From positions 62,001-126,000 of the forward strand of contig JAUIFO010000002.1 in assembly GCA_030430385.1 (NCBI GenBank): 64,000 nucleotides of DNA. The letters run 5' to 3'. The notes under the pieces were generated by a model. That model did no database searches. It saw nothing but the letters and a program-made list of their open reading frames with translations, and was not told the DNA's origin. Source of the stretch: Bacteroidia bacterium (lineage in GTDB: Bacteria; Bacteroidota; Bacteroidia; Flavobacteriales; Flavobacteriaceae). Each line of letters begins with the position of its first letter. The first letter of the stretch is position 1. The position numbers were made by a program, and so were the translations under genes. Positions 33,835 through 42,700 of the stretch are shown here, piece by piece.

Positions 33835-34308
33835 ATGGAGATCTGTATCATTAATTCGCCATTAGGATACACTAAAATAGTTGGTGATATAGATGGTATT
33901 TCTGAAGTAACTGTCTTAAATTCTGAAGAAAAAATAAGTGCTATTATTCCTGAAGTTCTTGAAGATTGTGTCTTTCAATTACAAGAATATTTTGAGGGAA
34001 AAAGACAAACCTTCGATGTCAAACTAAACCCTGAAGGAACTTCATTTCAAAAGTCTGTATGGAATCAGTTACAGCACATTCCGTATGGAAAAACAATATC
34101 CTATTCTGAATTAACGCTACAACTCAGAGATATTAAAGCCATTCGTGCTGTAGCCAATGCTAATGGAAAAAATCCTATATGGATTATCGTGCCTTGTCAT
34201 CGTGTAATAGGGAGCGATGGAAGCTTGACAGGATATGCAGGAGGGTTACACAGAAAACAATGGCTGTTAGAACACGAAAGCCCTTATAAACAACAACGCC
34301 TTTTTTAA
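33835..34308 (+). CDS. ogt: Methylated-DNA-protein-cysteine methyltransferase (MGMT/Ogt)
   Basis: A 157-residue suicide DNA-repair protein that removes O6-alkylguanine. The acceptor C121 is in IVPCHRVIGSDG, the asparagine hinge is in ANANGKNP and the helix-turn-helix arm reads FQKSVWNQLQHIPYGKTISYSELTLQL. The N-terminal domain is short (about 70 residues), typical of Ogt rather than Ada C-terminal halves. It starts 3 bases after the CBS protein gene and ends on the base where the DUF4442 gene begins, so the run 32707-39545 may be one transcript. Confidence 0.92.
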   Translation: MEICIINSPLGYTKIVGDIDGISEVTVLNSEEKISAIIPEVLEDCVFQLQEYFEGKRQTFDVKLNPEGTSFQKSVWNQLQHIPYGKTISYSELTLQLRDIKAIRAVANANGKNPIWIIVPCHRVIGSDGSLTGYAGGLHRKQWLLEHESPYKQQRLF

Positions 34309-34838
34309 TGTATAAAACCGCCTCAACTTTCTTACAACGCTTTGTAAAACCCTCAACCATTTACAAGTATGGTTTTAACTGGTCTCCTATGTACAGAAGA
34401 ACGACTGCCAAGATTATTGAGGTTAGTGACGATTTGCATAAAGTAGTTATCAAGTTACAACCCAATTGGAAAAACAGAAATTATGTTGGTAGTATTTTTG
34501 GCGGAAGTATGCTTGCAGCAACAGATCCTATCTATATGATCCAATTGATTCAAATTCTTGGAAACAACTATGTGGTTTGGGATAAATCTGTTGAGGCACG
34601 ATACAAAAAACCTGCTAAAACTAAGATTTTTGGGGAGTTTTTATTTTCAGAAGATGAAATCACAGCCATTAAAAAAAATGTAGAACATCAAGGTGAAATT
34701 GATGTCATTAAAATCATGCACCTCATTGATGAAAAGCAAAATAAAATTGCTACTTTTAAAAAAACGCTTTATGTCGCCGATAAAACATTTTACAAACAAA
34801 AATTGAAGCAAAGGCGGCAACTAACTAATTCTTTATAA
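34308..34838 (+). CDS. DUF4442 hot-dog-fold protein (thioesterase-like)
   Basis: A 176-residue protein. WSPMYRRTTAKIIEVSDDLHKVVIKL and WKNRNYVGSIFGGSMLAATDPIYMIQL match DUF4442, a hot-dog fold related to acyl-CoA thioesterases; the GSIFGGSM stretch sits on the central helix where catalytic residues of thioesterases lie. Actual activity is unproven. It overlaps the MGMT stop by one base and the serine-hydrolase start by one base, so it is embedded in the run. Confidence 0.82.
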   Translation: MYKTASTFLQRFVKPSTIYKYGFNWSPMYRRTTAKIIEVSDDLHKVVIKLQPNWKNRNYVGSIFGGSMLAATDPIYMIQLIQILGNNYVVWDKSVEARYKKPAKTKIFGEFLFSEDEITAIKKNVEHQGEIDVIKIMHLIDEKQNKIATFKKTLYVADKTFYKQKLKQRRQLTNSL

Positions 34839-35995
34839 TGAAATTCCTAAAAAAACTATTCAAAGTTCTTATCGTATGTTTTGGTTTACTCATCGCTATA
34901 TTATACATCACTGATACCGATTATCTAATCAAAGCAGTCAGAACCATTTATATGAAAGGTCATACCACTGCATTTCTGGAAGATTATAAAGAATTTGACA
35001 ATCAGCCTATAGCTGCCTCAGACCATCCGCAAGCTTGGCCTAATCATAACGAATACAATTCGGTTGAACCAACTGAAACTTTAAAAAAAGCAAATATTGA
35101 TTGGGGAACCATTGCTTATGTTATCATTAAAAATGATAGTATCTGGTTTGAAAAGTACTATGATGGTTTTGGTGAAGACTCAAAATCAAATTCCTTTTCT
35201 ATGGCTAAAAGCTATGTTTCTGGATTATTAGGTAAAGCTATTATGGATGGTCATATTAAAAGTCTTGATCAGCCTGTTTGTGATTTTCTACCAGCGTTTT
35301 GTGAAGGAAAAGCAGCCTTGATGACTGTTGGAGATTTATCATCAATGGCTTCAGGAACCAATTGGGATGAAGCTTATTATTCGCCTCTGTCTATTACAAC
35401 CAGAGCTTATTTTGATGACGATCTTGCTAAGGTAATGAATGGATTAAAAGTTGTTAATGACCCTGGACAAAGTTTTAAGTATGCTAGTGGAGACACACAA
35501 ATGTTAGCTATGGTCATTGAAAAAGCCACAGGTAAAAAACTGTATAATTATCTGGAAGAAAGTTTTTGGAAACCTCTCGGAAGTGAAAACGCTACACTTT
35601 GGCAACTTGATAGTGAAGGTCATGATCTCGTTAAAGCTTATTGCTGCATTGCGAGTAATGCCAAAGACTTTGCACGATTTGGGAAGTTGTATAAAGATCA
35701 TGGAAAGTGGAATGGCAAGCAAATTTTAGATTCAGCATTCGTAGCAAAATCAATAACACCTCGTTTCCCTGAAAGTCCAGAATATGGCTATGGCTTTTGG
35801 ATGAATGACTACTTAGGAAAAACCTTTTTTATGATGCGAGGTCATCTTGGACAATACGTTATTGTACAACCTGAAGACAATATTATCATTGTAAGACTTG
35901 GTCACTCCAAAGGTCCTGGAAATCCATTAGAATCATTCACTAGTGATATTGGATTATACGTTGAAGAAGCATATGCTATGTTAGGAGAATTATAA
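34838..35995 (+). CDS. Serine hydrolase, beta-lactamase class C/esterase family
   Basis: A 385-residue protein with an N-terminal transmembrane helix (VLIVCFGLLIAILYI) that anchors it to the inner membrane, mature part periplasmic. The SxxK nucleophile motif is S121-M-A-K124 in SNSFSMAKSYVSG; the YxN-like motif is FKYASGDTQMLAMVIEKATG; the third motif is HLGQ or the loop after it in MRGHLGQYVIVQPEDNIIIVRLGH. This is the class C beta-lactamase fold used by carboxypeptidases, esterases and amidases; substrate unknown. A penicillin-acylase family gene follows after 65 bases. Confidence 0.88.
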   Translation: MKFLKKLFKVLIVCFGLLIAILYITDTDYLIKAVRTIYMKGHTTAFLEDYKEFDNQPIAASDHPQAWPNHNEYNSVEPTETLKKANIDWGTIAYVIIKNDSIWFEKYYDGFGEDSKSNSFSMAKSYVSGLLGKAIMDGHIKSLDQPVCDFLPAFCEGKAALMTVGDLSSMASGTNWDEAYYSPLSITTRAYFDDDLAKVMNGLKVVNDPGQSFKYASGDTQMLAMVIEKATGKKLYNYLEESFWKPLGSENATLWQLDSEGHDLVKAYCCIASNAKDFARFGKLYKDHGKWNGKQILDSAFVAKSITPRFPESPEYGYGFWMNDYLGKTFFMMRGHLGQYVIVQPEDNIIIVRLGHSKGPGNPLESFTSDIGLYVEEAYAMLGEL

Positions 35996-36060
35996 ATCAG
36001 GCATACAAAATTTAGTTTTGTAGATTATTTTCTATATATTTAACTTATCATATTACACCT

Positions 36061-38475
36061 ATGAAATTTATTAAAGTCATTATTGCTTTCGCATTCACTT
36101 TAGGACTATTTTATGTCCTAAATACTAAAATTGGTAGCCTTCCGCCTCTCGGAAAGTTTTTAGCACCTAACGAAGGTATTTGGCAAAATGAAGGAACAGA
36201 ATCTACAGATGGCACGCTTCAAATTGAAGGTTTACAAGATCAAGTGATCGTCCATTATGACAGACATTTAATTCCGCATATTATTGCTAAAAATGACTTA
36301 GACCTATATAAAGCTCAAGGGTTTATTACTGCTAAGCATCGTTTGTGGCAAATGGAGTTTCAAACCTTTGCTGCTGCTGGACGCATTTCTGAAATTATTG
36401 GTGAAAAAGGTTTAGAATTTGATAGAAACCAGCGACGAAAAGGCATGTTGTTTGGTGCCGAAAATAGTCTTGAAGTTATTAAAAATGATCCTCAAGCATT
36501 AGCCTTTTTAACTGCTTACAGTGAAGGCGTGAATGCTTACATTAAGCAACTAAACCCTGAAGACCTTCCTGTTGAATACAAATTATTAGACTACAAACCC
36601 GAACCTTGGTCTGTAGAAAAAACCACACATTTGCTCATGTATATGACAGATATGCTCTGTGGAAGAGATTCTGATCTAGAATACACCAATATGCTACGCA
36701 AATTTGGCAAAGCTCGATTTGATTTATTATTTCCTGACTTCTTTGATATTACTGAACCTGTAATTCCTAAAAATCGTGATTGGAGCTTTATTGATGTTCC
36801 GCAAACAGAAACACCTTTAAGCGAGCAACTTCTTGACAGTATTCCTGAAGTTATGGACAAACCTCATCCTAATAATGGTAGTAACAATTGGGCTGTTAGT
36901 CCGCAAAAATCCTATTCTGGAAATACAATATTAGCCAATGATCCTCATCTTGGTTTAAAACTTCCTGCAATTTGGATTGTAATGCAATTGCAATCGCCTA
37001 CTCAAAATGTCTTTGGTGCCACACTTCCAGGTGCTCTAGGCATCATTATCGGATTTAACGACGATATCGCTTGGGGAGTTACCAATGCTACTCGTGATGT
37101 TAAAGATTGGTATAAAATTGAATTCCAAGATGCTTCTAGGCAAACCTATAAATATGGTGACGCGTGGAAAAAGACTAGCCTTAGATTGGAAGAAATTAAA
37201 ATTAGAAACAAACCCTCGTTTATAGACTCCGTAGTTTACACTCATCATGGTCCAGTGGCATACGACCATACTTTTAAAAGTGACAATTCAAAAAAAGGAT
37301 ATGCTATGAAATGGGCTGGTCATATAGGTCATAACTTTACCAATTTGTTTTTAAAGCTTAATCGTGGGGAAAACTACGATGATTATGTTGATGCCATCTC
37401 AGGACATGTAGCTCCTGCGCAAAATTTTGCCTTTGCATCTAATCAAGGCGATATTGCGCTTTGGATTCAAGGGCAATTTCCAAATAAGTGGGAAGGTCAA
37501 GGTAAGTTTTTATTAGATGGCAGCAATCCTGAACACGACTGGCAAAGCTTTATTCCTAGGGCGTTTAATGCACATGTTAAAAATCCAGAACGCGGATTTG
37601 TAAGCTCGGCCAATCAACATCCTGTAGATTCAACTTATCCATATTATGTGTTTAATGATGGCTACGGAACTTATAGAAATCGTGTCATCAACAATTATCT
37701 CAACGTTAGAGAAAAACTAACTGTACAAGATTTTAAACATCTACAGAATAACAATATCAATTTAAAGGCCAAAGAACTTGTGCCTTTTATGTTAGAAAAA
37801 ATGGAAACTCCAGCCCTTACTGAAGCAGAGCAACAGCTCTTAAATCATATTAGAGCATGGAATTTTGACAATAATATCCATAGTGTTGCGCCTAGTATTT
37901 GGTCTGTGTGGATTAAACATTTATATGCATTAACTTGGGATGAGTTTGATGTTGAAGATGAAGCTTTAAAAGCGCCTTTTATGTATCAGACCATATACCT
38001 GTTAAAAAATCATCCTAACGATCCGTTTATGGATGTCATTGACACGCCTTTAAAAGAAACTGCTATAGATTTATTCACCTTATCATTTAAAGAAGCTGCT
38101 AAAGAGTTAGATGAATGGAAGCGCAATAATGAAAGTCTTGAGTGGAAACATTTTAAAGGTGCTTATGTTGGTCATTTATTACAAAATCTTCCTGCATTTT
38201 CAAGGTTCGACATCCCAATTGGAGGAGACCGAAATACTGTCAACGCCTCTGATGTAAATCATGGCCCATCTTGGCGAATGATTGTTGAGATGTCTTCACC
38301 TCCAAAAGCTTATGGAATTTATCCTGGTGGTCAATCTGGAAATCCAGGAAGTAAGTACTACGATAATTTTATTGACGATTGGGCAAAAGGTGTCTATTAT
38401 GATATGCTGTTTTTACAAGACGACAAACAAACAGAAGGGATTATGTCAACGCAAACTTTAACTCCAAAACGATGA
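36061..38475 (+). CDS. Penicillin acylase family protein (Ntn hydrolase)
   Basis: An 804-residue secreted amidase that should self-cleave into two chains. A hydrophobic N-terminus (VIIAFAFTLGLFYVL) is the signal or anchor. The nucleophile Ser that becomes the new N-terminus is S274 in NNGSNNWAVSP, preceded by the usual spacer; downstream blocks include ANDPHLGLKLPAIWIVMQL and GIIIGFNDDIAWGVTNATRDV. Relatives hydrolyse penicillins, N-acyl homoserine lactones or other acylated amines. Only four bases (ATGA) separate it from the next gene. The substrate cannot be read, but a role in degrading acylated amines or quorum signals fits the family. Confidence 0.93.
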   Translation: MKFIKVIIAFAFTLGLFYVLNTKIGSLPPLGKFLAPNEGIWQNEGTESTDGTLQIEGLQDQVIVHYDRHLIPHIIAKNDLDLYKAQGFITAKHRLWQMEFQTFAAAGRISEIIGEKGLEFDRNQRRKGMLFGAENSLEVIKNDPQALAFLTAYSEGVNAYIKQLNPEDLPVEYKLLDYKPEPWSVEKTTHLLMYMTDMLCGRDSDLEYTNMLRKFGKARFDLLFPDFFDITEPVIPKNRDWSFIDVPQTETPLSEQLLDSIPEVMDKPHPNNGSNNWAVSPQKSYSGNTILANDPHLGLKLPAIWIVMQLQSPTQNVFGATLPGALGIIIGFNDDIAWGVTNATRDVKDWYKIEFQDASRQTYKYGDAWKKTSLRLEEIKIRNKPSFIDSVVYTHHGPVAYDHTFKSDNSKKGYAMKWAGHIGHNFTNLFLKLNRGENYDDYVDAISGHVAPAQNFAFASNQGDIALWIQGQFPNKWEGQGKFLLDGSNPEHDWQSFIPRAFNAHVKNPERGFVSSANQHPVDSTYPYYVFNDGYGTYRNRVINNYLNVREKLTVQDFKHLQNNNINLKAKELVPFMLEKMETPALTEAEQQLLNHIRAWNFDNNIHSVAPSIWSVWIKHLYALTWDEFDVEDEALKAPFMYQTIYLLKNHPNDPFMDVIDTPLKETAIDLFTLSFKEAAKELDEWKRNNESLEWKHFKGAYVGHLLQNLPAFSRFDIPIGGDRNTVNASDVNHGPSWRMIVEMSSPPKAYGIYPGGQSGNPGSKYYDNFIDDWAKGVYYDMLFLQDDKQTEGIMSTQTLTPKR

Positions 38476-38828
38476 AAAAAACCACAAATTTTATAGCAAC
38501 TATTATTGCAGCTTATCTGTTATCGTTAGTATTACCTTGGTGGTCAATTATGCTGGCAAGCTTTATTACTGCAATCTTATTCAGACTTAAAAAAAGCGCT
38601 GTGTTTTTTATTCCTTTTTTAGCCATTGCTTTATTATGGGTCGTTCACACCTATTGGTTAAGCAGCGCTAATGATTTTACACTATCAAAAAAAATAGCAA
38701 CATTATTGCCGCTAGAAGGAAATGCTTATCTGCTTATTTTAATTACTGGCCTTGTAGGAGGCTTAGCAGCTGGTGTTTCTGCGATATTTGGAAATCAATG
38801 TGCAACCCTTATAAATACATCAAAATAG
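38472..38828 (+). CDS. Small membrane protein of unknown function, coupled to the acylase
   Basis: A 118-residue protein with three or four hydrophobic helices (about 6-40, 43-60, 82-108) and almost no polar core; the second helix has ALLWVVHTYWL. It overlaps the acylase gene by ATGA and precedes an exonuclease gene by 6 bases. I know no family name for it. The tight placement suggests that it is translated with the acylase, perhaps as a partner, but this is only context. Confidence 0.65.
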   Translation: MKKTTNFIATIIAAYLLSLVLPWWSIMLASFITAILFRLKKSAVFFIPFLAIALLWVVHTYWLSSANDFTLSKKIATLLPLEGNAYLLILITGLVGGLAAGVSAIFGNQCATLINTSK

Positions 38829-38834
38829 TCATCT

Positions 38835-39545
38835 ATGCTTACAAAACTGAACTTAGAGTACGTATTGTTTTTGGATATTGAAACTGTTCCAGAGACTGAA
38901 ACGTACGCTGAGTTGGAGGAAAGTAAGCAATTGCTATGGGAACACAAATCGCAATACCAAAGACGTGATGAATTTACTGCTGAAGCATTTTATGATCGCG
39001 CAGGTATTTGGGCGGAGTTTGGAAAAATTATTTGTATTTCTGTTGGTTATTTCACTTTTCAAGGTGATCGAAAATTTAGAGTGACTTCATTTTATGGTGA
39101 AGAAGAAAACATACTGAAGGATTTTAAAAATCTGGTTATTTCGCATTTCAGTCAAACCAAGCATTTATTGTGTGCACACAATGGTAAAGAATTTGATTTT
39201 CCGTACATCGCCAGACGTATGATAATTAATAACATTGAACTTCCTTATAAATTAAATCTCTTTGGAAAAAAGCCTTGGGAGGTTCCGCATCTTGACACTT
39301 TAGAATTGTGGAAATTTGGAGACTACAAAACCTTTACTTCTTTAAAACTGCTAACTAATGTTCTCGGCATACCTTCTCCAAAAGATGACATTGATGGTAG
39401 TGAAGTGTATCATGTTTATTACAAAGACAATGCTATAGATCGTATTATCAACTACTGTGAAAAAGACACTATTGCTGTGGCACAAGTTGTTCTAAGGCTT
39501 CGTAATGAAACACTTTTAGACGATAGTGAAATTATTCATGTCTAG
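38835..39545 (+). CDS. 3'-5' exonuclease, DEDD superfamily (PolB-like, PF10108 type)
   Basis: A 236-residue single-domain exonuclease. The three exo motifs are visible: D14 and E16 in VLFLDIETVPE, the second Asp in CAHNGKEFDFPYIARRM near 116, and NYCEKDTIAVAQV near 207 with the third Asp. The family is predicted to be related to the proofreading domain of family B polymerases, with unknown biological role. The N-terminus MLTKLNLEYVLFLDIE is normal. It ends the run of same-strand genes, 174 bases before the convergent T9SS protease. Confidence 0.88.
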   Translation: MLTKLNLEYVLFLDIETVPETETYAELEESKQLLWEHKSQYQRRDEFTAEAFYDRAGIWAEFGKIICISVGYFTFQGDRKFRVTSFYGEEENILKDFKNLVISHFSQTKHLLCAHNGKEFDFPYIARRMIINNIELPYKLNLFGKKPWEVPHLDTLELWKFGDYKTFTSLKLLTNVLGIPSPKDDIDGSEVYHVYYKDNAIDRIINYCEKDTIAVAQVVLRLRNETLLDDSEIIHV

Positions 39546-39660
39546 CTCTGCAAAAAGGATTGAACGGTTTGTTTGAACTCGCCATTAAAGCTTTAAAAGC
39601 TTTGATGGAAGTGAGTAGTGAAAGCCTGGTTTCTGGTGCAACCAGAAATTTGCCCAAAAA
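39546..39660. other. Hairpin-rich non-coding segment, possible structured RNA or degraded repeat
   Basis: No ORF of note. A 10-pair stem joins CCATTAAAGC (39582-39591) and GCTTTGATGG (39599-39608), with one G-T wobble and loop TTTAAAA. After AGTGAGTAGTGAAAGCC comes TTTCTGG-TGCAA-CCAGAAA (39630-39648). The wobble pair in the first stem hints at an RNA-level fold. No promoter is clear. The segment could be a 3' UTR of the exonuclease gene or an intergenic repeat family. Confidence 0.45.
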
Positions 39661-39664
39661 AACA

Positions 39665-39691
39665 AAAGCCTAGACATTACATCTAGGCCTT
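39665..39691 (-). terminator. Rho-independent terminator of the first T9SS metallopeptidase
   Basis: GCCTAGA / TCTAGGC stem (39668-39674 and 39682-39688) with loop CATTACA. Read on the minus strand it is followed by TTTTGTTTTTTT, 28 bases beyond the stop at 39720. Confidence 0.8.
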
Positions 39692-39719
39692 TGAGGAATT
39701 AGAGTTAGTTAGTTATTGA

Positions 39720-42700
39720 TTATTGTTTAATAAATCGTTTTAATATAATGTCATCTTCAACTGAAAACTTAACTTGATAGATTGCACCTTCTAAATGACT
39801 TACATCAATTGAATTTTGATTGAGAATTCCTCTGGCAACAATTTGACCAACAGCATTATAGATCTCATACTTAACATCTTTAAATGTTGTGGCAACATAT
39901 AATTTGTTCCCTTTGAGAGGATTTGGATATAACTTAATCTCTTTAATATCGTCTAATGGTGATGCAGCAGCAATGTTATCTTTTGCTGACGATCCTGTTG
40001 TAAGATTAATGTTATCTATAGCGATATCTGCTTGCCATGTGCTTCCTGTAACTCTATTGAAGCGTAATTGTACACTTCCTCCTACATAAGCTGAAAGACT
40101 TACATTAGCTGACTGCCAAGAATTTCCTAAGTTCCCAGAACTCGTCCATATTGATGTCCAACTAACTCCATCATCATTGCTAGCTTCTAAATCTATGGTT
40201 CCCATATTTGCCGATCCATATTGGTGATAATTAAAGCTAAAAGTAGCCGAAGATTGCGAACTTAAATCAAAGCAAGGCGAATTGATAATGGCTTGTTTAT
40301 TAGGATAGCCTGTTCCGTTACCTGAAGCTTCCACATAAATGTAAAAACTTCCTTGAATGGCACTAGAAGGGCCTGTGCTACTTGACGGTGTTCCGCTGGC
40401 ATCTCTAGTCCAATCAATATCATCTGCTGACGATTGTGTCCAACCACCAAAATTGCTTTCAAAACCTTCAGAATAAGGATATGACGTAATTCCTCCTAAA
40501 CATCCAGAAGATGTACCTCCACCATCATTTAAACTAATATCGTCTATAGCGATATCTGCTTGCCATGTGCTTCCTGTAATTCTATTAAAACGCAACTGAA
40601 TGTTTCCTCCTACATACGCATTAAGGTTTATACTAGCCGATTGCCAAGAGTTTCCTAAATTTCCTGAACTGTTCCAAATAGAGGTCCAACTTGCACCATC
40701 ATCATCACTGAGTTCTAAATCGATTGTGCCCATATTTGCCGATCCATATTGATGGTATTTAAAACTAAATGTAGCTTCATTTAATCCTGACAAGTTAAAA
40801 CATGGTGAATTAATAATAGCTTGTTTATTAGGATAACCTGTTCCGTTACCTGAAGCTTCTACATAAATGTAGAACGACCCTTCGGAAGCACTTGCTGGAC
40901 CAGTATTACTCGACGGTGTTCCGTTAGCATCTCTTGTCCAATCAATATCATCTGATGACGATTGCGTCCAACCACCAAAATTGCTTTCAAAACCTTCAGA
41001 ATAAGGATATGTAGAAATCCCTCCTGAGCATCCTGAAGAAGGGTCAGAAACAATCACAGTTCTTACCACTTGTGTAGCAGCATTTCCAGCAGTATCACTT
41101 ACATCATAAGTCACATTATACGTTCCAGCAACAGCTGTATTTACAAATCCGCCTATAACAATGCTAGAAGTTAAATTACCATCAATATTATCTGTAGCAG
41201 TAGCGCCTAGTTCGTTATAGGTATCCCCCACAGTTAAGTTAATTGTAGAAGATCCGTTAAGCACAATAACAGGAGGTGTGGTATCAGCCGAAACCACAAC
41301 TGTTCTGGTCACCTGAGTGGCAGCGTTCCCTGAAGAATCACTCACATTATAATTAACGAAGTATGTTCCAGCTGAGGCTGTGTTCACCGTTCCAGTAATA
41401 ACAATACTTGAAGTGAGATCTCCATCTAAGTTATCTGTAGCTGTTGCACCTTGTTCATTGTACGGATCACCAACATTTAGATTAATTGTAGAAGCGCCAA
41501 TTAATGTAATCACAGGTGGTGTTGTATCTGGATTAACCGTAACAGTTCGGGTAACCTCTACAGCAGCATTTCCAGCAGCATCACTAACATTATAAGTAAT
41601 CACATAAGTTCCAACAGTATTCGTATCTACAACATCGCCACCAACAACAATACTAGAGGTTAAATCGCCATCAACATTATCTGTAGCTGTAGCGCCAGCA
41701 TCTGAATATGAATCGCCTAAATCTAAATTTACATTAGCAGATCCATTTAAAGTAATTACAGGTGCTTCAGTATCTGGACCTGAGCCTTCTATAACAACTG
41801 TATAATCTTCAACCTCACCATAGGTAAAATTATCACATGGCCCAGGAATTTGATTGTAACGCATCGTTACTCTCATACGAGTTGCATTCTCAACTGCACT
41901 TGATGGAATTGTGAAACTTCCACTTACCGACGTTGCTTGAGTATTCCCTTGTGTAAACACTTGTTCACCTGCGTCTGTAAAATCTCCATCTCTATTATAA
42001 TCAATCCAAACACCATAAGCTTCATTATAAACCGTACCAGTCCACGTTGGTGTTATCGTAATCGTATATTGGGTATCTTTAGTTAAGGTTGTAGAAATTC
42101 CTGTGAAATCTGAATAAAACTGCGGACCAGAACTATTGTCAATTGTATTTAATTGCACACGACTGATGTATTCATCATTAGTATTGGTACTTGCAGAATC
42201 ACAATAGTTAAGCTGGACATCTGTCGTAGTAAATGTTACAGAACTACTATATGGTGAATTGCTTCCACCAGAACATTTACTTCTTACCTGAGCTTCATAT
42301 TGGGTTAAAGCATTTAATCCAGAAATATTTGAAGATATTCCAGTAACAGCATTGGTAGTCCAAGTTGATGTTCCTGTTTGACGATATCTCAAGTCATAAG
42401 TTGCTCCAGGAACCGCATTCCAACTTAAGGTTGCAGAAGCGTCAGTGACATTTGAAGCTGCTAATCCAGTTGGCACATTAGCATTACATACCACTGGAGC
42501 GCCTATTGTAAAATTGGTATTTGAGATATCGAAGAAAATAGTATTGGCGCCTCTGACCATAACCCTGTTTTGATTCCCTTGATTATTAGGAACTATGATA
42601 TCGTGAGAACCATCATTTGCAACTCCTGACGCTAACGTAATTGGGTAAGTATTTCCTCCATCGGTAGAAAGAAAAATATCAACATTAGCCGCATTAACGC

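Noticed and set aside
39546..39660. Integron attC site
   Set aside because: No GTTRRRY/RYYYAAC core pair and no integrase or cassette array nearby.
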